Assembly (NCBI GenBank): GCA_016839665.1
Contig: JAEOTU010000213.1
Span: forward strand, 1 to 27,139
Direction of reading: 5' to 3'
From: Candidatus Hodarchaeota archaeon
GTDB lineage: Archaea > Asgardarchaeota > Heimdallarchaeia > Hodarchaeales > Hodarchaeaceae
Length of the DNA stretch: 27,139 nt
In this document: positions 1 through 8,288 of the stretch, one piece after another
Layout of the letters: each line of letters begins with the position of its first letter
Numbering within the stretch: position 1 is the stretch's first letter
Notes under the pieces: generated by a model
Databases searched by the model: none
Told to the model about the DNA's origin: nothing
Seen by the model: the letters and a program-made list of their open reading frames with translations, nothing else
Made by a program: the position numbers and the translations under genes

Positions 1-1
1 G

Positions 2-46
2 AAACTTGATTACTTAGAAAGAGGAGTCTCTCAAGAATTTTTTTAA
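2..46 (+). CDS. possible C-terminal tail of a gene entering from the left
   Basis: The second forward frame is open from the window edge and reads KLDYLERGVSQEFF before a TAA at 44-46. A T-rich stretch follows at 71-85, as expected after a gene end. Only 14 codons are visible, so no function can be given, and an open frame this short could be chance. Confidence 0.3.
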   Translation, partial: KLDYLERGVSQEFF

Positions 47-70
47 GGATCTTACAGTCCTCTAACTTGC

Positions 71-85
71 TTTTATTTTTTTTTA
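71..85 (+). terminator. T-rich archaeal-type terminator
   Basis: TTTTATTTTTTTTTAT-like run just downstream of the TAA at 44-46 and upstream of the helicase start at 128. Archaeal transcription commonly ends at oligo-T tracts without a strong hairpin. It is called from composition and position only. Confidence 0.35.
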
Positions 86-127
86 TCCAAGACTATATGA
101 AATCTCAATAAATTCGAGAAACTCACC

Positions 128-2557
128 TTGACCATACGTGTTAATCATAAAAAGAAGGAACTCCAATTAAGTGTGAGAGACATTTCATTTCTTGGTCTTC
201 CTAAGCAAACCAGATCTCATGCTACATTTAAAAGTGCAGAAATAGGTCGGGAAATCCATCAAAAGATCCAGTCCCAAAAAAAAAGGGAAAATTCAAATTC
301 TGAAACAGAATTTTTTGTGAAACATCAGCTAAAAGTACAAGGTTGGCAAGTGATCATCCGTGGTAGAATAGATCTAGTAACACAATCACCTGAATCGGTT
401 AAAATCGAAGAAATAAAGTCAATTTTCTTAAAACAATTTGATGGCTCCCCTGACGATTTAAGACTTAGACCATACAAACTTCAACTTCAATGTTATGCAT
501 GGCTGTTTCAGCAATGTGAGAAAAACACTGTTCCATTGTCATTGCACTTAATTTTGATGAATCGATTTGATAAAAAACATTTTGATGTCCTTATCCCCTA
601 TCAAGATATGTCAAAATTCGTAAGAAAGAAAGTAAAACATATTCTTATTATTGAAGAAGCACGACACAGTCGCCTTGAGGACAAAATTAGCTCACTAACA
701 AATTTAAGATTTCCTTTCCTTTTTCGTCCCTACCAAAAAGAGATTATTCAAAAAATTGAGGAAAATATACAGAAAGGAATAAACCTTATTATAGAAGCTC
801 CTAGTGGATTGGGAAAGACAGTTGTGTCTCTATATCCTTTGATTTCAAAAGCTATACTTGAAAATACTAAGGTTTTCTTTTTAACTGCAAAAACTACTCA
901 AAGACACATTGTAGAAAAAACTCTTACTTTATTTCACGAGCAAGAAGTGGATTTTCTCGCCTTGACTTTGAAAGCCAAAGAGAAAATGTGTGTGAATCCT
1001 TTTTATTTTTGTCATGAAGAATTCTGTCCTTTCTTAAGAAATTACTTACAGCAATTCCCAGAGGATTTCATTGAGAAATTTGTTAAACAGCGAGGAATTA
1101 TAGATCCAGAATTGATTGAGGAAGAAGCCTTAGCTAGTGAGGCCTTTTGTCCTTTTGAATTGGCTTTAGATATTTCTTTAGAGGCCGATATTATTATTGG
1201 GGACTATAATTATGTTTTTCATCCTCGAGTATCATTGCAACGCTTTTTTGGGGAATCTGTGCGGAAAAAACAGCGGTATTATTTAATTATTGACGAGGCC
1301 CATAATCTTATCGATAGGAGTCTGTCCTATTACTCTCATGATTTGACCCAGCGACAGATATTTGAACTTAAACGATCTATGATGCAGCTTAAGAGGAAGA
1401 TAAAAGGGAGAATTCTCCCTGAATTTCTCCCACCCGCATTGGAAAGGATTTTTCGAAGACTTCGAGCTGAATATGATACTGAAGTTTCTACTCATCTCTT
1501 GAGGGACTTAAATCTCGACGAATTTCAAAGGGTGTTTACTCGATTAGAAGAAAAAATTCCAAACTATTTGCAATTTCTTATGGAAAAAGAGATTCACTCG
1601 CCTGAAGACCCCATTTTAAATTTTTATTACCATCTCCGAGACTTTGTAGAAACAGCAGCACTAGCAGAAAATGCTGAAGAGTTCTCGATTTTATACAACT
1701 CTCAAGAAAGTAAAATTAAAATACTATGTAAGGATGCGTCAGAGTTTTTACAGCAACGACTCGATTCTTTCAAATCATCAATCGCTATATCTGCCACAAT
1801 AACCCCTTTTCCTTTTTATCGTGATTTATTGGGATTTCCTATTGATAGAACCGTTTACAAAAGATTTCCTTCTCCATTCCCACCTGAAAACAGAAAAATA
1901 CTAGTGATTCCAGAGATTGATACAAGATTCAAACAGCGGCAGTATTACTACGACGAGATCGCCCAACTTATTAATAAGGTCTTAAAAATCAAAAAGGGAA
2001 AATACTTCGCTTTTTTCCCTTCTTTTAAATTCATAGAGAAAGTAGTAAGCTTTTTAGTTCTTGAAGAGAATTTAGTCGTTTTGAAACAGAGTAATGCCAT
2101 GCGAGAATCTGATCGTCAGGAATTTATCTACACTATTCAGAATACTTCCCATGTTTTAGCTTTTGCTGTCACGGCAGGCATTTTTGCAGAAGGGATCGAT
2201 TTTCCAGGGATTTTAGATGGTGTATTTATAATTGGGCCTAGTTTACCTGCTGTAACTTTCGAACGAGAATTACTTCAGCAATACTATGAGGAGAGATTTA
2301 GCAATGGTTTTGCTTATGCCTATCAGTTTCCTGGATTGACTCGGTCTTTTCAAGCCGCTGGACGTCTAATTCGTACTCCGTCTGATCGTGGTGTGATTCT
2401 ATTTATTGGACGTCGTTTTGCTTCTCCTTATTATGCATCTTATTTTCCTCCATATTATTACACAAAAAATCCAAGAGAATTAGTCTCTGATAATGTGAAG
2501 CGTGAAATTGAGGTTTTCTGGGAGAAAAAAGGGGGAGTACCTGCTCCTAAAATGTGA
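128..2557 (+). CDS. Fe-S Rad3/XPD/DinG-type DNA helicase with N-terminal PD-(D/E)XK nuclease-like domain
   Basis: An 809-residue superfamily 2 helicase, probably unwinding DNA in repair. Residues 30-180 look like a Cas4/RecB-type nuclease: a His at 44, GRID (D82), EEIK (E95, K97) and a QLQCYAW motif (Q119, Y123). The helicase part has Walker A APSGLGKT (224-231), a four-Cys Fe-S set C288/C295/C300/C341 in the XPD/DinG position, DEAH (389-392), a SATIT motif and a C-terminal QAAGRLIR motif VI. XPD itself lacks the nuclease. The start is TTG at 128: it is the only start codon after the in-frame stop at 98-100. No ribosome site is visible; ACTATATGA at 92-100 may be the TATA box. The family assignment is firm; the nuclease is inferred from motifs. 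It stands alone, 88 bases before the E1-like gene. Confidence 0.88.
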   Translation: MTIRVNHKKKELQLSVRDISFLGLPKQTRSHATFKSAEIGREIHQKIQSQKKRENSNSETEFFVKHQLKVQGWQVIIRGRIDLVTQSPESVKIEEIKSIFLKQFDGSPDDLRLRPYKLQLQCYAWLFQQCEKNTVPLSLHLILMNRFDKKHFDVLIPYQDMSKFVRKKVKHILIIEEARHSRLEDKISSLTNLRFPFLFRPYQKEIIQKIEENIQKGINLIIEAPSGLGKTVVSLYPLISKAILENTKVFFLTAKTTQRHIVEKTLTLFHEQEVDFLALTLKAKEKMCVNPFYFCHEEFCPFLRNYLQQFPEDFIEKFVKQRGIIDPELIEEEALASEAFCPFELALDISLEADIIIGDYNYVFHPRVSLQRFFGESVRKKQRYYLIIDEAHNLIDRSLSYYSHDLTQRQIFELKRSMMQLKRKIKGRILPEFLPPALERIFRRLRAEYDTEVSTHLLRDLNLDEFQRVFTRLEEKIPNYLQFLMEKEIHSPEDPILNFYYHLRDFVETAALAENAEEFSILYNSQESKIKILCKDASEFLQQRLDSFKSSIAISATITPFPFYRDLLGFPIDRTVYKRFPSPFPPENRKILVIPEIDTRFKQRQYYYDEIAQLINKVLKIKKGKYFAFFPSFKFIEKVVSFLVLEENLVVLKQSNAMRESDRQEFIYTIQNTSHVLAFAVTAGIFAEGIDFPGILDGVFIIGPSLPAVTFERELLQQYYEERFSNGFAYAYQFPGLTRSFQAAGRLIRTPSDRGVILFIGRRFASPYYASYFPPYYYTKNPRELVSDNVKREIEVFWEKKGGVPAPKM

Positions 2558-2645
2558 GAATAACATTTTTCAATAGGAGAAGTAGACTCACCTCTTGAAG
2601 AATAGTCTTGGTTAAAATATTGTAATTTAAAATGGAAGATCGGTT

Positions 2646-3716
2646 ATGATGGAAGATCTGTTATCTGATGACGAAAAGCTTCGTTTTTCACGACAAATTG
2701 TATTGGCTGATTTTGGAGAAGCTGGACAGGTAAAAATCAAAAGATCACGAATTTTAATCGTTGGTATTGGAGGTCTGGGAACTTTTTCAAGCTTGCTTCT
2801 TACTGAAATGGGTGTTGGATATCTTCGGATTGTTGATCGTGATATTGTTGAACAGACTAACTTACATAGAACACCACTGTTTTCTGTTACTGATTTGGAT
2901 CGTGCGAAAGTGGAAGTTGCTGCAGATCGGCTAAAAAAATTGAATCCCTCAATAACAATTGACACACATGCCTGTCATATCGGAAATAATAACATTAATG
3001 ATCTTCTAGAAGGAATTGATATTGTTGTTGATGCTTTAGACAATTTTCAAACACGTAGAATCATTAATAGAGCTTGTGTTCAGAAAGGAATCCCTTTTGT
3101 TTTTTGTGGGGTCAGCGCTCGCTCTGGAAATATTGCAGTATTCAATCTGCAGAAACAGTCACCCTGTTTTTCATGCTTATATCACGGAATTGATGATGAT
3201 GAACTAGAATCTTGCGATATCACAGGTATTCATCCTGCTCTTCTTCCTATCGTAACAGGTATTCAGATCCATGAAGCATTAGACATCTTACTTAATGAAA
3301 AATCGTCACTAAATAGCTCACTCCTATTTATTGATTTACAGAACCTAACATTCGACAAGATCCCAATCCAAAAAAATCCATCCTGTTCTGTTTGCTCAAA
3401 GGATACTATACCTGTCATTAAACCTCCTCCTATAAGTTTTCAAACAATAGAAATGTGTGGAGAAAATAATTTCATGATAGTTCCCCAAATGAGCATTTCA
3501 ATCGATTTATCGTTAGTTAAATCTAAAGTAAAAGATCACTTCAAGATTCTAAAGGCTGGAACTCATGCTATCACTCTTTCAATGCCAAATAAAGTACTAT
3601 TGACTGTCTTTAGGGGGGGAAACGTTTTACTTCGTGGTGTTACACATTCTCAATCGGCGTTGGAGATTTGGGAGGAGTTTAAAACAACATATTTATCCCA
3701 AATCAATTTTCCCTAA
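2646..3716 (+). CDS. E1-like ThiF/MoeB/HesA adenylyltransferase
   Basis: A 356-residue enzyme of the family that adenylates the C-terminal Gly-Gly of ubiquitin-like or sulfur-carrier proteins (MoaD/ThiS, SAMPs, Urm1/ubiquitin). Visible features are arginines 13/16 in RFSRQ, the nucleotide loop GIGGLG (40-45), VDRD (D64), NLHR (72-75), zinc pairs C174/C177 and C247/C250, and a Cys at 190 in CDITGIHP, where MoeB/Uba4 place the catalytic Cys. Bacterial MoeB is about 250 residues; here about 95 extra residues follow the second zinc pair and end in a strand-rich segment (LLTVFRGGNVLLRG, about 313-326) of the sort I associate with archaeal ThiF-family proteins. ATG 2646 or the adjacent ATG 2649 could start. 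No ubiquitin-like, E2, JAMM or sulfur-carrier gene is in the window, so the partner is unknown and MoeB-like or UbaA-like roles are both open. Confidence 0.85.
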   Translation: MMEDLLSDDEKLRFSRQIVLADFGEAGQVKIKRSRILIVGIGGLGTFSSLLLTEMGVGYLRIVDRDIVEQTNLHRTPLFSVTDLDRAKVEVAADRLKKLNPSITIDTHACHIGNNNINDLLEGIDIVVDALDNFQTRRIINRACVQKGIPFVFCGVSARSGNIAVFNLQKQSPCFSCLYHGIDDDELESCDITGIHPALLPIVTGIQIHEALDILLNEKSSLNSSLLFIDLQNLTFDKIPIQKNPSCSVCSKDTIPVIKPPPISFQTIEMCGENNFMIVPQMSISIDLSLVKSKVKDHFKILKAGTHAITLSMPNKVLLTVFRGGNVLLRGVTHSQSALEIWEEFKTTYLSQINFP

Positions 3717-3956
3717 GAGATTAAGTATAATACCCTCTGCTGCTTATATCTCGGGAGTAAATTCGATCTTATCTATCTTATTATTGAAGTATTGAGTCTT
3801 CTACGATTATATCAAATTTTTACGGATTCTTAAGGATTCGATAACATTAAAAAGTAAAAATGACATTATAAAATTAAATTTAGTTAAGTCATCTTTAATA
3901 ATTAAAAAGAGATACATCACTTCATTTTAGCGTCTCTGTGATCGTTATAGCAACCT

Positions 3957-5144
3957 ATGTACGGAAACGGGAAGCAACCCCTTATGGCCGATGTTGTATT
4001 CTCTGCTTTTGATGAAAGAACGGGTCCCATGGCGATTTTCACCACAATAAAAGACCCCATTCTTACTAAGAAGATCGCGGTGAAATCTATCGTCTCTACA
4101 TTGACCAGTGTTCGGACATCTTCTTCCGAAAAAATAGAAGGTGAAGCAATTATCCCGTTTCCCAATGAAAACAAAATAGCATTTATCTTTTATACTTCAC
4201 TAGATCAAAAGACCGAGGGAGGAGAGTATCGAGTTATTTCATTAAGTCTTATAGTAAATAACGAAAAGAAAACAGGATTATACTCTAAAGCAACAGATCT
4301 TTCCCAAGTTGCTATTGAGATTAAGGACGCATTAAACGCAAATTACATATTTGGACAAAAACTTTCAGGTGAGCTTGTTGGAAAGCTCCAAGCTTGGGGA
4401 AAAATACCTGAAACAGAAGAAATGGCAATTATCGCCGAGCGAGAAATCAAATTTGGACTTAATAGTTTATTTGAATTGTTTCCTGCGAAGAAAAGTATAC
4501 GTAGCTATTCAGATCCCCTAGTTCCTCTTTTTTTTGGTGTAATGGTAAAAATCCCCGTTGTTCTTGTCGGGCCAAGTATTGAATTTTTATTAGAAGTTAC
4601 AGACTTGTTAAGAAATTTTATGCCTAATGAGGAACTGGATGTGAGGCTCTCAATCATTATTGAGAAATCGCAAGCTATTGCCTCCAAAATTCCTCGTGCA
4701 GATATAATTCTTCTAGATGAGAGACAGGATAAAAGGAAAAATTTCTATCGCGATCCAGTGATCGTTGTTGGAGTAGGGAAAGAGTCGAAATACATCAATT
4801 ACAGCACTCCTGTATCAGGAGAGAAAATTGTTGAAAGAATCCTTAAGAAAGCTCGTGAATTGAAGGATGAATTGGTCAGTAACCATTATTTGGAAGGAGA
4901 ATTTCTGTCTTTTTTCACTAAAATGTCCAATTTAAAGGATTATTGTCTCACTGGTAGACAAGCAAAAATTAAAGATGTTGCAAAGAATTTTAACGTAAAT
5001 GAGGATTATATTCTTACTCTCGCTGAAGCTCTTCGAGTTCGTAAAGTCACTTCTGCTGTAGCAATAAATAAGATGTTTCAAAGCGGAACAGATTTCAAAG
5101 AAATAGATATTAGAAGTCAAAAAAATATAGGTTTCATTCGGTAA
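3957..5144 (+). CDS. longin-like protein with possible DENN-like middle and C-terminal helical domain
   Basis: 395 residues, not assigned to a named family with certainty. Residues 11-130 open with DVVFSAFDERTGPMAIF, the strand/GP pattern typical of longin-type domains (compare Nprl2, FLCN), followed by alternating strands. Residues 190-300 form an alpha/beta block starting GVMVKIPVVLVGPS, then a helix, which resembles the 'can I set the nucleotide/GTPase partner' DENN fold start, but this is a weak structural guess. Residues 325-365 (GRQAKIKDVAKNFNVNEDY) look like a helix-turn-helix. No signal peptide or membrane helix. The start could also be ATG 3984 (residue 10), which would begin the protein directly at the first strand. 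The next gene follows after 38 bases (its favoured ATG), so the two are probably co-transcribed. An AT-rich box lies near 3895-3903. Confidence 0.6.
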   Translation: MYGNGKQPLMADVVFSAFDERTGPMAIFTTIKDPILTKKIAVKSIVSTLTSVRTSSSEKIEGEAIIPFPNENKIAFIFYTSLDQKTEGGEYRVISLSLIVNNEKKTGLYSKATDLSQVAIEIKDALNANYIFGQKLSGELVGKLQAWGKIPETEEMAIIAEREIKFGLNSLFELFPAKKSIRSYSDPLVPLFFGVMVKIPVVLVGPSIEFLLEVTDLLRNFMPNEELDVRLSIIIEKSQAIASKIPRADIILLDERQDKRKNFYRDPVIVVGVGKESKYINYSTPVSGEKIVERILKKARELKDELVSNHYLEGEFLSFFTKMSNLKDYCLTGRQAKIKDVAKNFNVNEDYILTLAEALRVRKVTSAVAINKMFQSGTDFKEIDIRSQKNIGFIR

Positions 5145-5182
5145 GAGGAATCGAAAAGAGAAAACTAGTGAAGAGAATCTTA

Positions 5183-6226
5183 ATGGCACAACACGAAAAA
5201 GAGATCAATGAAAGAATTTCTCTACTTGAAGGAGAAAAAAAAATTCTCAAAGCTATAGAAGCTTATTATGAACAGAATCTTTCTTATAGTGAATTAGAAG
5301 AGATTTCTGGGATTTCAATTCGTGAATTTAAACGATTCCAAGAAGACCATGATTATCCTTATCGTGTCGGAGTTTATAATAGAAAATCTCTTTTTGATCG
5401 AATAAATACGCGGGTTCAAGAAATTGAGAAATTAATTCTTGATCTACGAGAGTCAGTGCTTGGATCTTTGGATCAAATATTGTTTATCCCTTCATGGCGA
5501 AAGTTGATCGGTTCCGATCATTTCAATGGTTTTTACTTAAACCAACCTGTCCAGAAAATCTTTCAGGATAGTATAATTCTGCTACCAGATGTTGCTTTAT
5601 CAGGGTTTGAAGAAACAACCGGTGAACCTTTTTTTCTGATAACAGGACTAGGAATTTATTGGGTAAAATTCGAATTGGGTGCGGGATCCATAGTAACTGA
5701 TTATCGTGAAATAACTGGTATTGTATTACCACTTGATACATATGAAAAAGCACTAGACATTTCTGGTTCTGTTCTCGACAGTGAAAAAATCAAAATGACT
5801 GAATATTTGACATCTATTCCATTCTCCTTGATATTAGCTAAACGTACTACCCAGATGTATTTACGAGGAGTTTTAGCTAGAAACGTGTTTTTACCCAATA
5901 AAGAATGTTTTGATCAATTTATTGCCTGTTGTGAGAACTCTAATGCCTTTCCTACAGATGAGGGTCATAAGATTCTTTCAGGGGGATTATCAACTCAAAT
6001 CCAGCTTTATACGAACGAATTATTAACTGAAATGAATCTTGAAGGCTATTCCAAATTAATCGCAGGAATCAAAAATACTCAACCTAAATTAAACAAGATT
6101 CTTGGAGATTTACAGCTTGATTCAACAAGAGAAGGTTTTTTCAAAAAAATTCATCTAATGAAACGGGAATTCATTGAGATCGGTAGGAAGTATTTGTTAG
6201 ACTGGGTTCCTGGTTATGTGAGTTGA
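5183..6226 (+). CDS. unrecognised protein paired with the longin-like gene
   Basis: I do not recognise this 347-residue soluble protein. Its first 60 residues are helical and contain an HTH-like stretch (LSYSELEEISGISIREFKRF). About residues 75-100 are a helical segment. The middle (from GEPFFLITGLGIYWVKF to EITGIVLP) is strand-rich and could be a PH-like barrel, a guess from pattern only. The last 70 residues are helical again. The start chosen is ATG 5183, preceded by GAAGAG about 7 nt upstream; GTG 5168 is in frame and would add five residues, but no ribosome site fits it. The gene lies just behind the longin-like gene with no room for a typical promoter, and ends 14 bases before the convergent aminotransferase gene. 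Confidence 0.7.
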   Translation: MAQHEKEINERISLLEGEKKILKAIEAYYEQNLSYSELEEISGISIREFKRFQEDHDYPYRVGVYNRKSLFDRINTRVQEIEKLILDLRESVLGSLDQILFIPSWRKLIGSDHFNGFYLNQPVQKIFQDSIILLPDVALSGFEETTGEPFFLITGLGIYWVKFELGAGSIVTDYREITGIVLPLDTYEKALDISGSVLDSEKIKMTEYLTSIPFSLILAKRTTQMYLRGVLARNVFLPNKECFDQFIACCENSNAFPTDEGHKILSGGLSTQIQLYTNELLTEMNLEGYSKLIAGIKNTQPKLNKILGDLQLDSTREGFFKKIHLMKREFIEIGRKYLLDWVPGYVS

Positions 6227-6240
6227 AGTTATCAATCTTC

Positions 6241-7377
6241 TTAGGAAAATAGATCTGTTAACACATTTTGAATAATCTTTATTTCTTCAGAACTGACACC
6301 AGGATGGATTGGAATGTCAAAATGAGACGATGCAATCATCTCTGTTTCAGGAAGACGAACTTGCGAATAATCAGGATAATCGAGAAAAGTTGACCATCTC
6401 CAGTTTTTGATATTCAAATAAGTTGGTTGCTGGTGGCAAGGAACCGAGTAAATTCGTCTTGAAGCAATGCCTTTGCTCTTTAGTTCCTTTATTACTTTAT
6501 CAACTGATAAATCAGGACTTTGAATTATTGGAGCGCAAATATAATGGCTATGAGTGACATTTTTCGGAATTGTTTGAACGTACAATGTATTTAAATCTCT
6601 TATTGTACTTCTTAGTGCTTCCGCATTCTTTCGTCGCTTCTTTAACATTGTCGGGAGTTTTCGAAGTTGAATCAACCCAATAGCTGCCAATGGATCTGCT
6701 AATCGATAGTTGTACCCAACGACATGGTGATGATAGCCCCCACTTGGCCCTCGACCATGGTTTTTTAGGCTTCTTATACGGTTTGCGATATCTTCATCAT
6801 CCGTAACTACCATTCCTCCTTCCCCAGAAATCATATTTTTAGTAGCGTAGAAGGAAAAACAACCTATTTCTCCAAAAGTTCCAACATGCTTTCCGTTGAT
6901 ACGACCTCCATGGGCCTGACAAGCATCCTCAATTACTTTAAGCTCATTGTCTTCAGCTATGTCTGAAATAGCTTTCATATCAGCAGGTAATCCAAAGATA
7001 TGAATTGGAACTATACATTTTGTCTTAGGAGATATAAGAGATAGAATTTTTTCCGGGTCAATGTTAAAAGTTTGGGGATTAATATCGGCAAAAATTGGAA
7101 TTCCCCCACTAAAACATATATAGTTTGCAGAGGCAATAAATGTAAATGCCGAAGTAATTACTTCTGCACCAGGGGGAATGTTTAATCCTTCCATCGCTAA
7201 GTGTAATGCTGCGGTTCCATTAACAGTACAAATAGCATGTTTGGCTCCAACAAAATCAGCGAACTCCTTTTCGAGAGTTCTAGCGTTTTCCCCTTCAACA
7301 AAATTTTTAGATTGAATGGTTTGTGTAACAAGAGAAACTTCTTCTTCCGAGATTTGGGGTTGAGCAATGTATTTCAT
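6241..7377 (-). CDS. DegT/DnrJ/EryC1/StrS-family PLP aminotransferase
   Basis: A 378-residue fold-type I, PLP-dependent enzyme. This family transfers an amino group to keto-sugars on nucleotide carriers for glycans, lipopolysaccharide-like coats or antibiotics. Visible features are NGTAALHLA (53-61) for phosphate binding, AFTFIASAN, EDACQAHGG (D151), and SFYATKNM with the Schiff-base lysine K180, followed by GEGGM. Length is normal for the family and nothing is broken. ATG at 7377 has GGGAG about 10 nt upstream. It is transcribed away from the YggS-type gene across a 148-base spacer. No nucleotide-sugar genes lie beside it, so the sugar substrate is unknown; a 3- or 4-aminosugar for surface glycans is the usual role. 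Confidence 0.92.
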   Translation of the reverse strand: MKYIAQPQISEEEVSLVTQTIQSKNFVEGENARTLEKEFADFVGAKHAICTVNGTAALHLAMEGLNIPPGAEVITSAFTFIASANYICFSGGIPIFADINPQTFNIDPEKILSLISPKTKCIVPIHIFGLPADMKAISDIAEDNELKVIEDACQAHGGRINGKHVGTFGEIGCFSFYATKNMISGEGGMVVTDDEDIANRIRSLKNHGRGPSGGYHHHVVGYNYRLADPLAAIGLIQLRKLPTMLKKRRKNAEALRSTIRDLNTLYVQTIPKNVTHSHYICAPIIQSPDLSVDKVIKELKSKGIASRRIYSVPCHQQPTYLNIKNWRWSTFLDYPDYSQVRLPETEMIASSHFDIPIHPGVSSEEIKIIQNVLTDLFS

Positions 7378-7412
7378 AAGGATTATTCTCCCGTTTTAAA
7401 TCAGTTTTATTC

Positions 7413-7450
7413 AGACATTGAAAGACTCTCTAATGACTTTTTTAATGTCT
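7413..7450. repeat. inverted repeat in the divergent aminotransferase/YggS spacer
   Basis: AGACATT at 7413-7419 is matched by AATGTCT at 7444-7450, seven perfect pairs with a 24-base loop, in the 148-base spacer between two divergent genes. It could be an operator or chance in AT-rich DNA. Confidence 0.25.
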
Positions 7451-7525
7451 TTGAGGTAAGGATTCTTAACCAGCATTAAGAAGTAAAAATGAGTACATGG
7501 TTTCTTACGAAAATAGCAGGGATGA

Positions 7526-8230
7526 ATGATGTTTGGGGAAAATCGAATAGTACATAATTATCAAAGAATTTTATCAATGTTATCACAATATACGCGGGGC
7601 GAACAAAAGCCTCGGTTGGTAATGGTAACGAAAAACCAACCAATAGAGCTTGTTTTACAGTTAATAAAACATTTAGATTATCCAATCATTGGAGAAAACC
7701 GAGTTCAAGAGGCTCTTAACAAGATTGAAGCATGTGGTGAAACCAAAGCTCAATGGCACTTCATAGGGCATCTACAACGAAATAAAGTTAAGAAAATTCT
7801 TGGAAAGATTTCATTGATCCATTCTCTCGATAGGTTTTCATTAGCGAAGGAGATTGAAAAACAGGCTTCGAGGAGGAATATGGCTGTCGAATGTCTCCTA
7901 CAAATAGATATTTGCCAAGATGGCTCCAAATTTGGGATTTATCCTAGTGAGGAAGCAATTAAGGAGTTTTTACACGAAATTAACCCTTTTTCACATTTAA
8001 AAATAAAGGGTCTTATGACCATTGCTCCCTATATTCCCCCAGAAGATACTCGTATTTATTTTAAGCAACTACATTCTCTTTATGAAAATATAATGAAAGA
8101 AAATGCTTTGTTTTCAAATGTTGAGATGAAAATATTATCGATGGGTATGAGTAATGATTATATCATTGCCCTAGAAGAAGGTTCCTCAATGATACGTTTA
8201 GGAACTGCAATATTTGGTGAATCTGATTAA
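7526..8230 (+). CDS. YggS/PLPBP-family pyridoxal 5'-phosphate homeostasis protein
   Basis: 234 residues, the usual size for this cytosolic PLP-carrying TIM-barrel protein, which buffers free PLP and affects amino- and keto-acid balance. The lysine that binds PLP is K36 in VMVTKNQP. Other family motifs are GENRVQEA, WHFIGHLQRNKVK, a Gly/Ser phosphate site in SMGMSNDY, and RLGTAIFGE at the end. ATG at 7526 and 7529 are adjacent; AGGG at 7518-7521 fits the second slightly better. It is divergent from a PLP-dependent aminotransferase, which may or may not be functional. It ends 58 bases before the favoured start of the giant coiled-coil gene. Confidence 0.94.
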   Translation: MMFGENRIVHNYQRILSMLSQYTRGEQKPRLVMVTKNQPIELVLQLIKHLDYPIIGENRVQEALNKIEACGETKAQWHFIGHLQRNKVKKILGKISLIHSLDRFSLAKEIEKQASRRNMAVECLLQIDICQDGSKFGIYPSEEAIKEFLHEINPFSHLKIKGLMTIAPYIPPEDTRIYFKQLHSLYENIMKENALFSNVEMKILSMGMSNDYIIALEEGSSMIRLGTAIFGESD

Positions 8231-8272
8231 AATTCAAATGATTTATTTGATTAATTCAATAATAGAGTAACT

Positions 8273-8277
8273 AGGAG
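8273..8277 (+). promoter_or_regulatory. ribosome-binding site that decides the start of the giant gene
   Basis: AGGAG lies 11 nt before ATG 8289 and overlaps the in-frame GTG at 8277. The GTG would therefore be inside its own ribosome site, so ATG 8289 is the better start. The same 10-12 nt spacing recurs at other starts here. Confidence 0.6.
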
Positions 8278-8288
8278 TGTTAGTCCAA

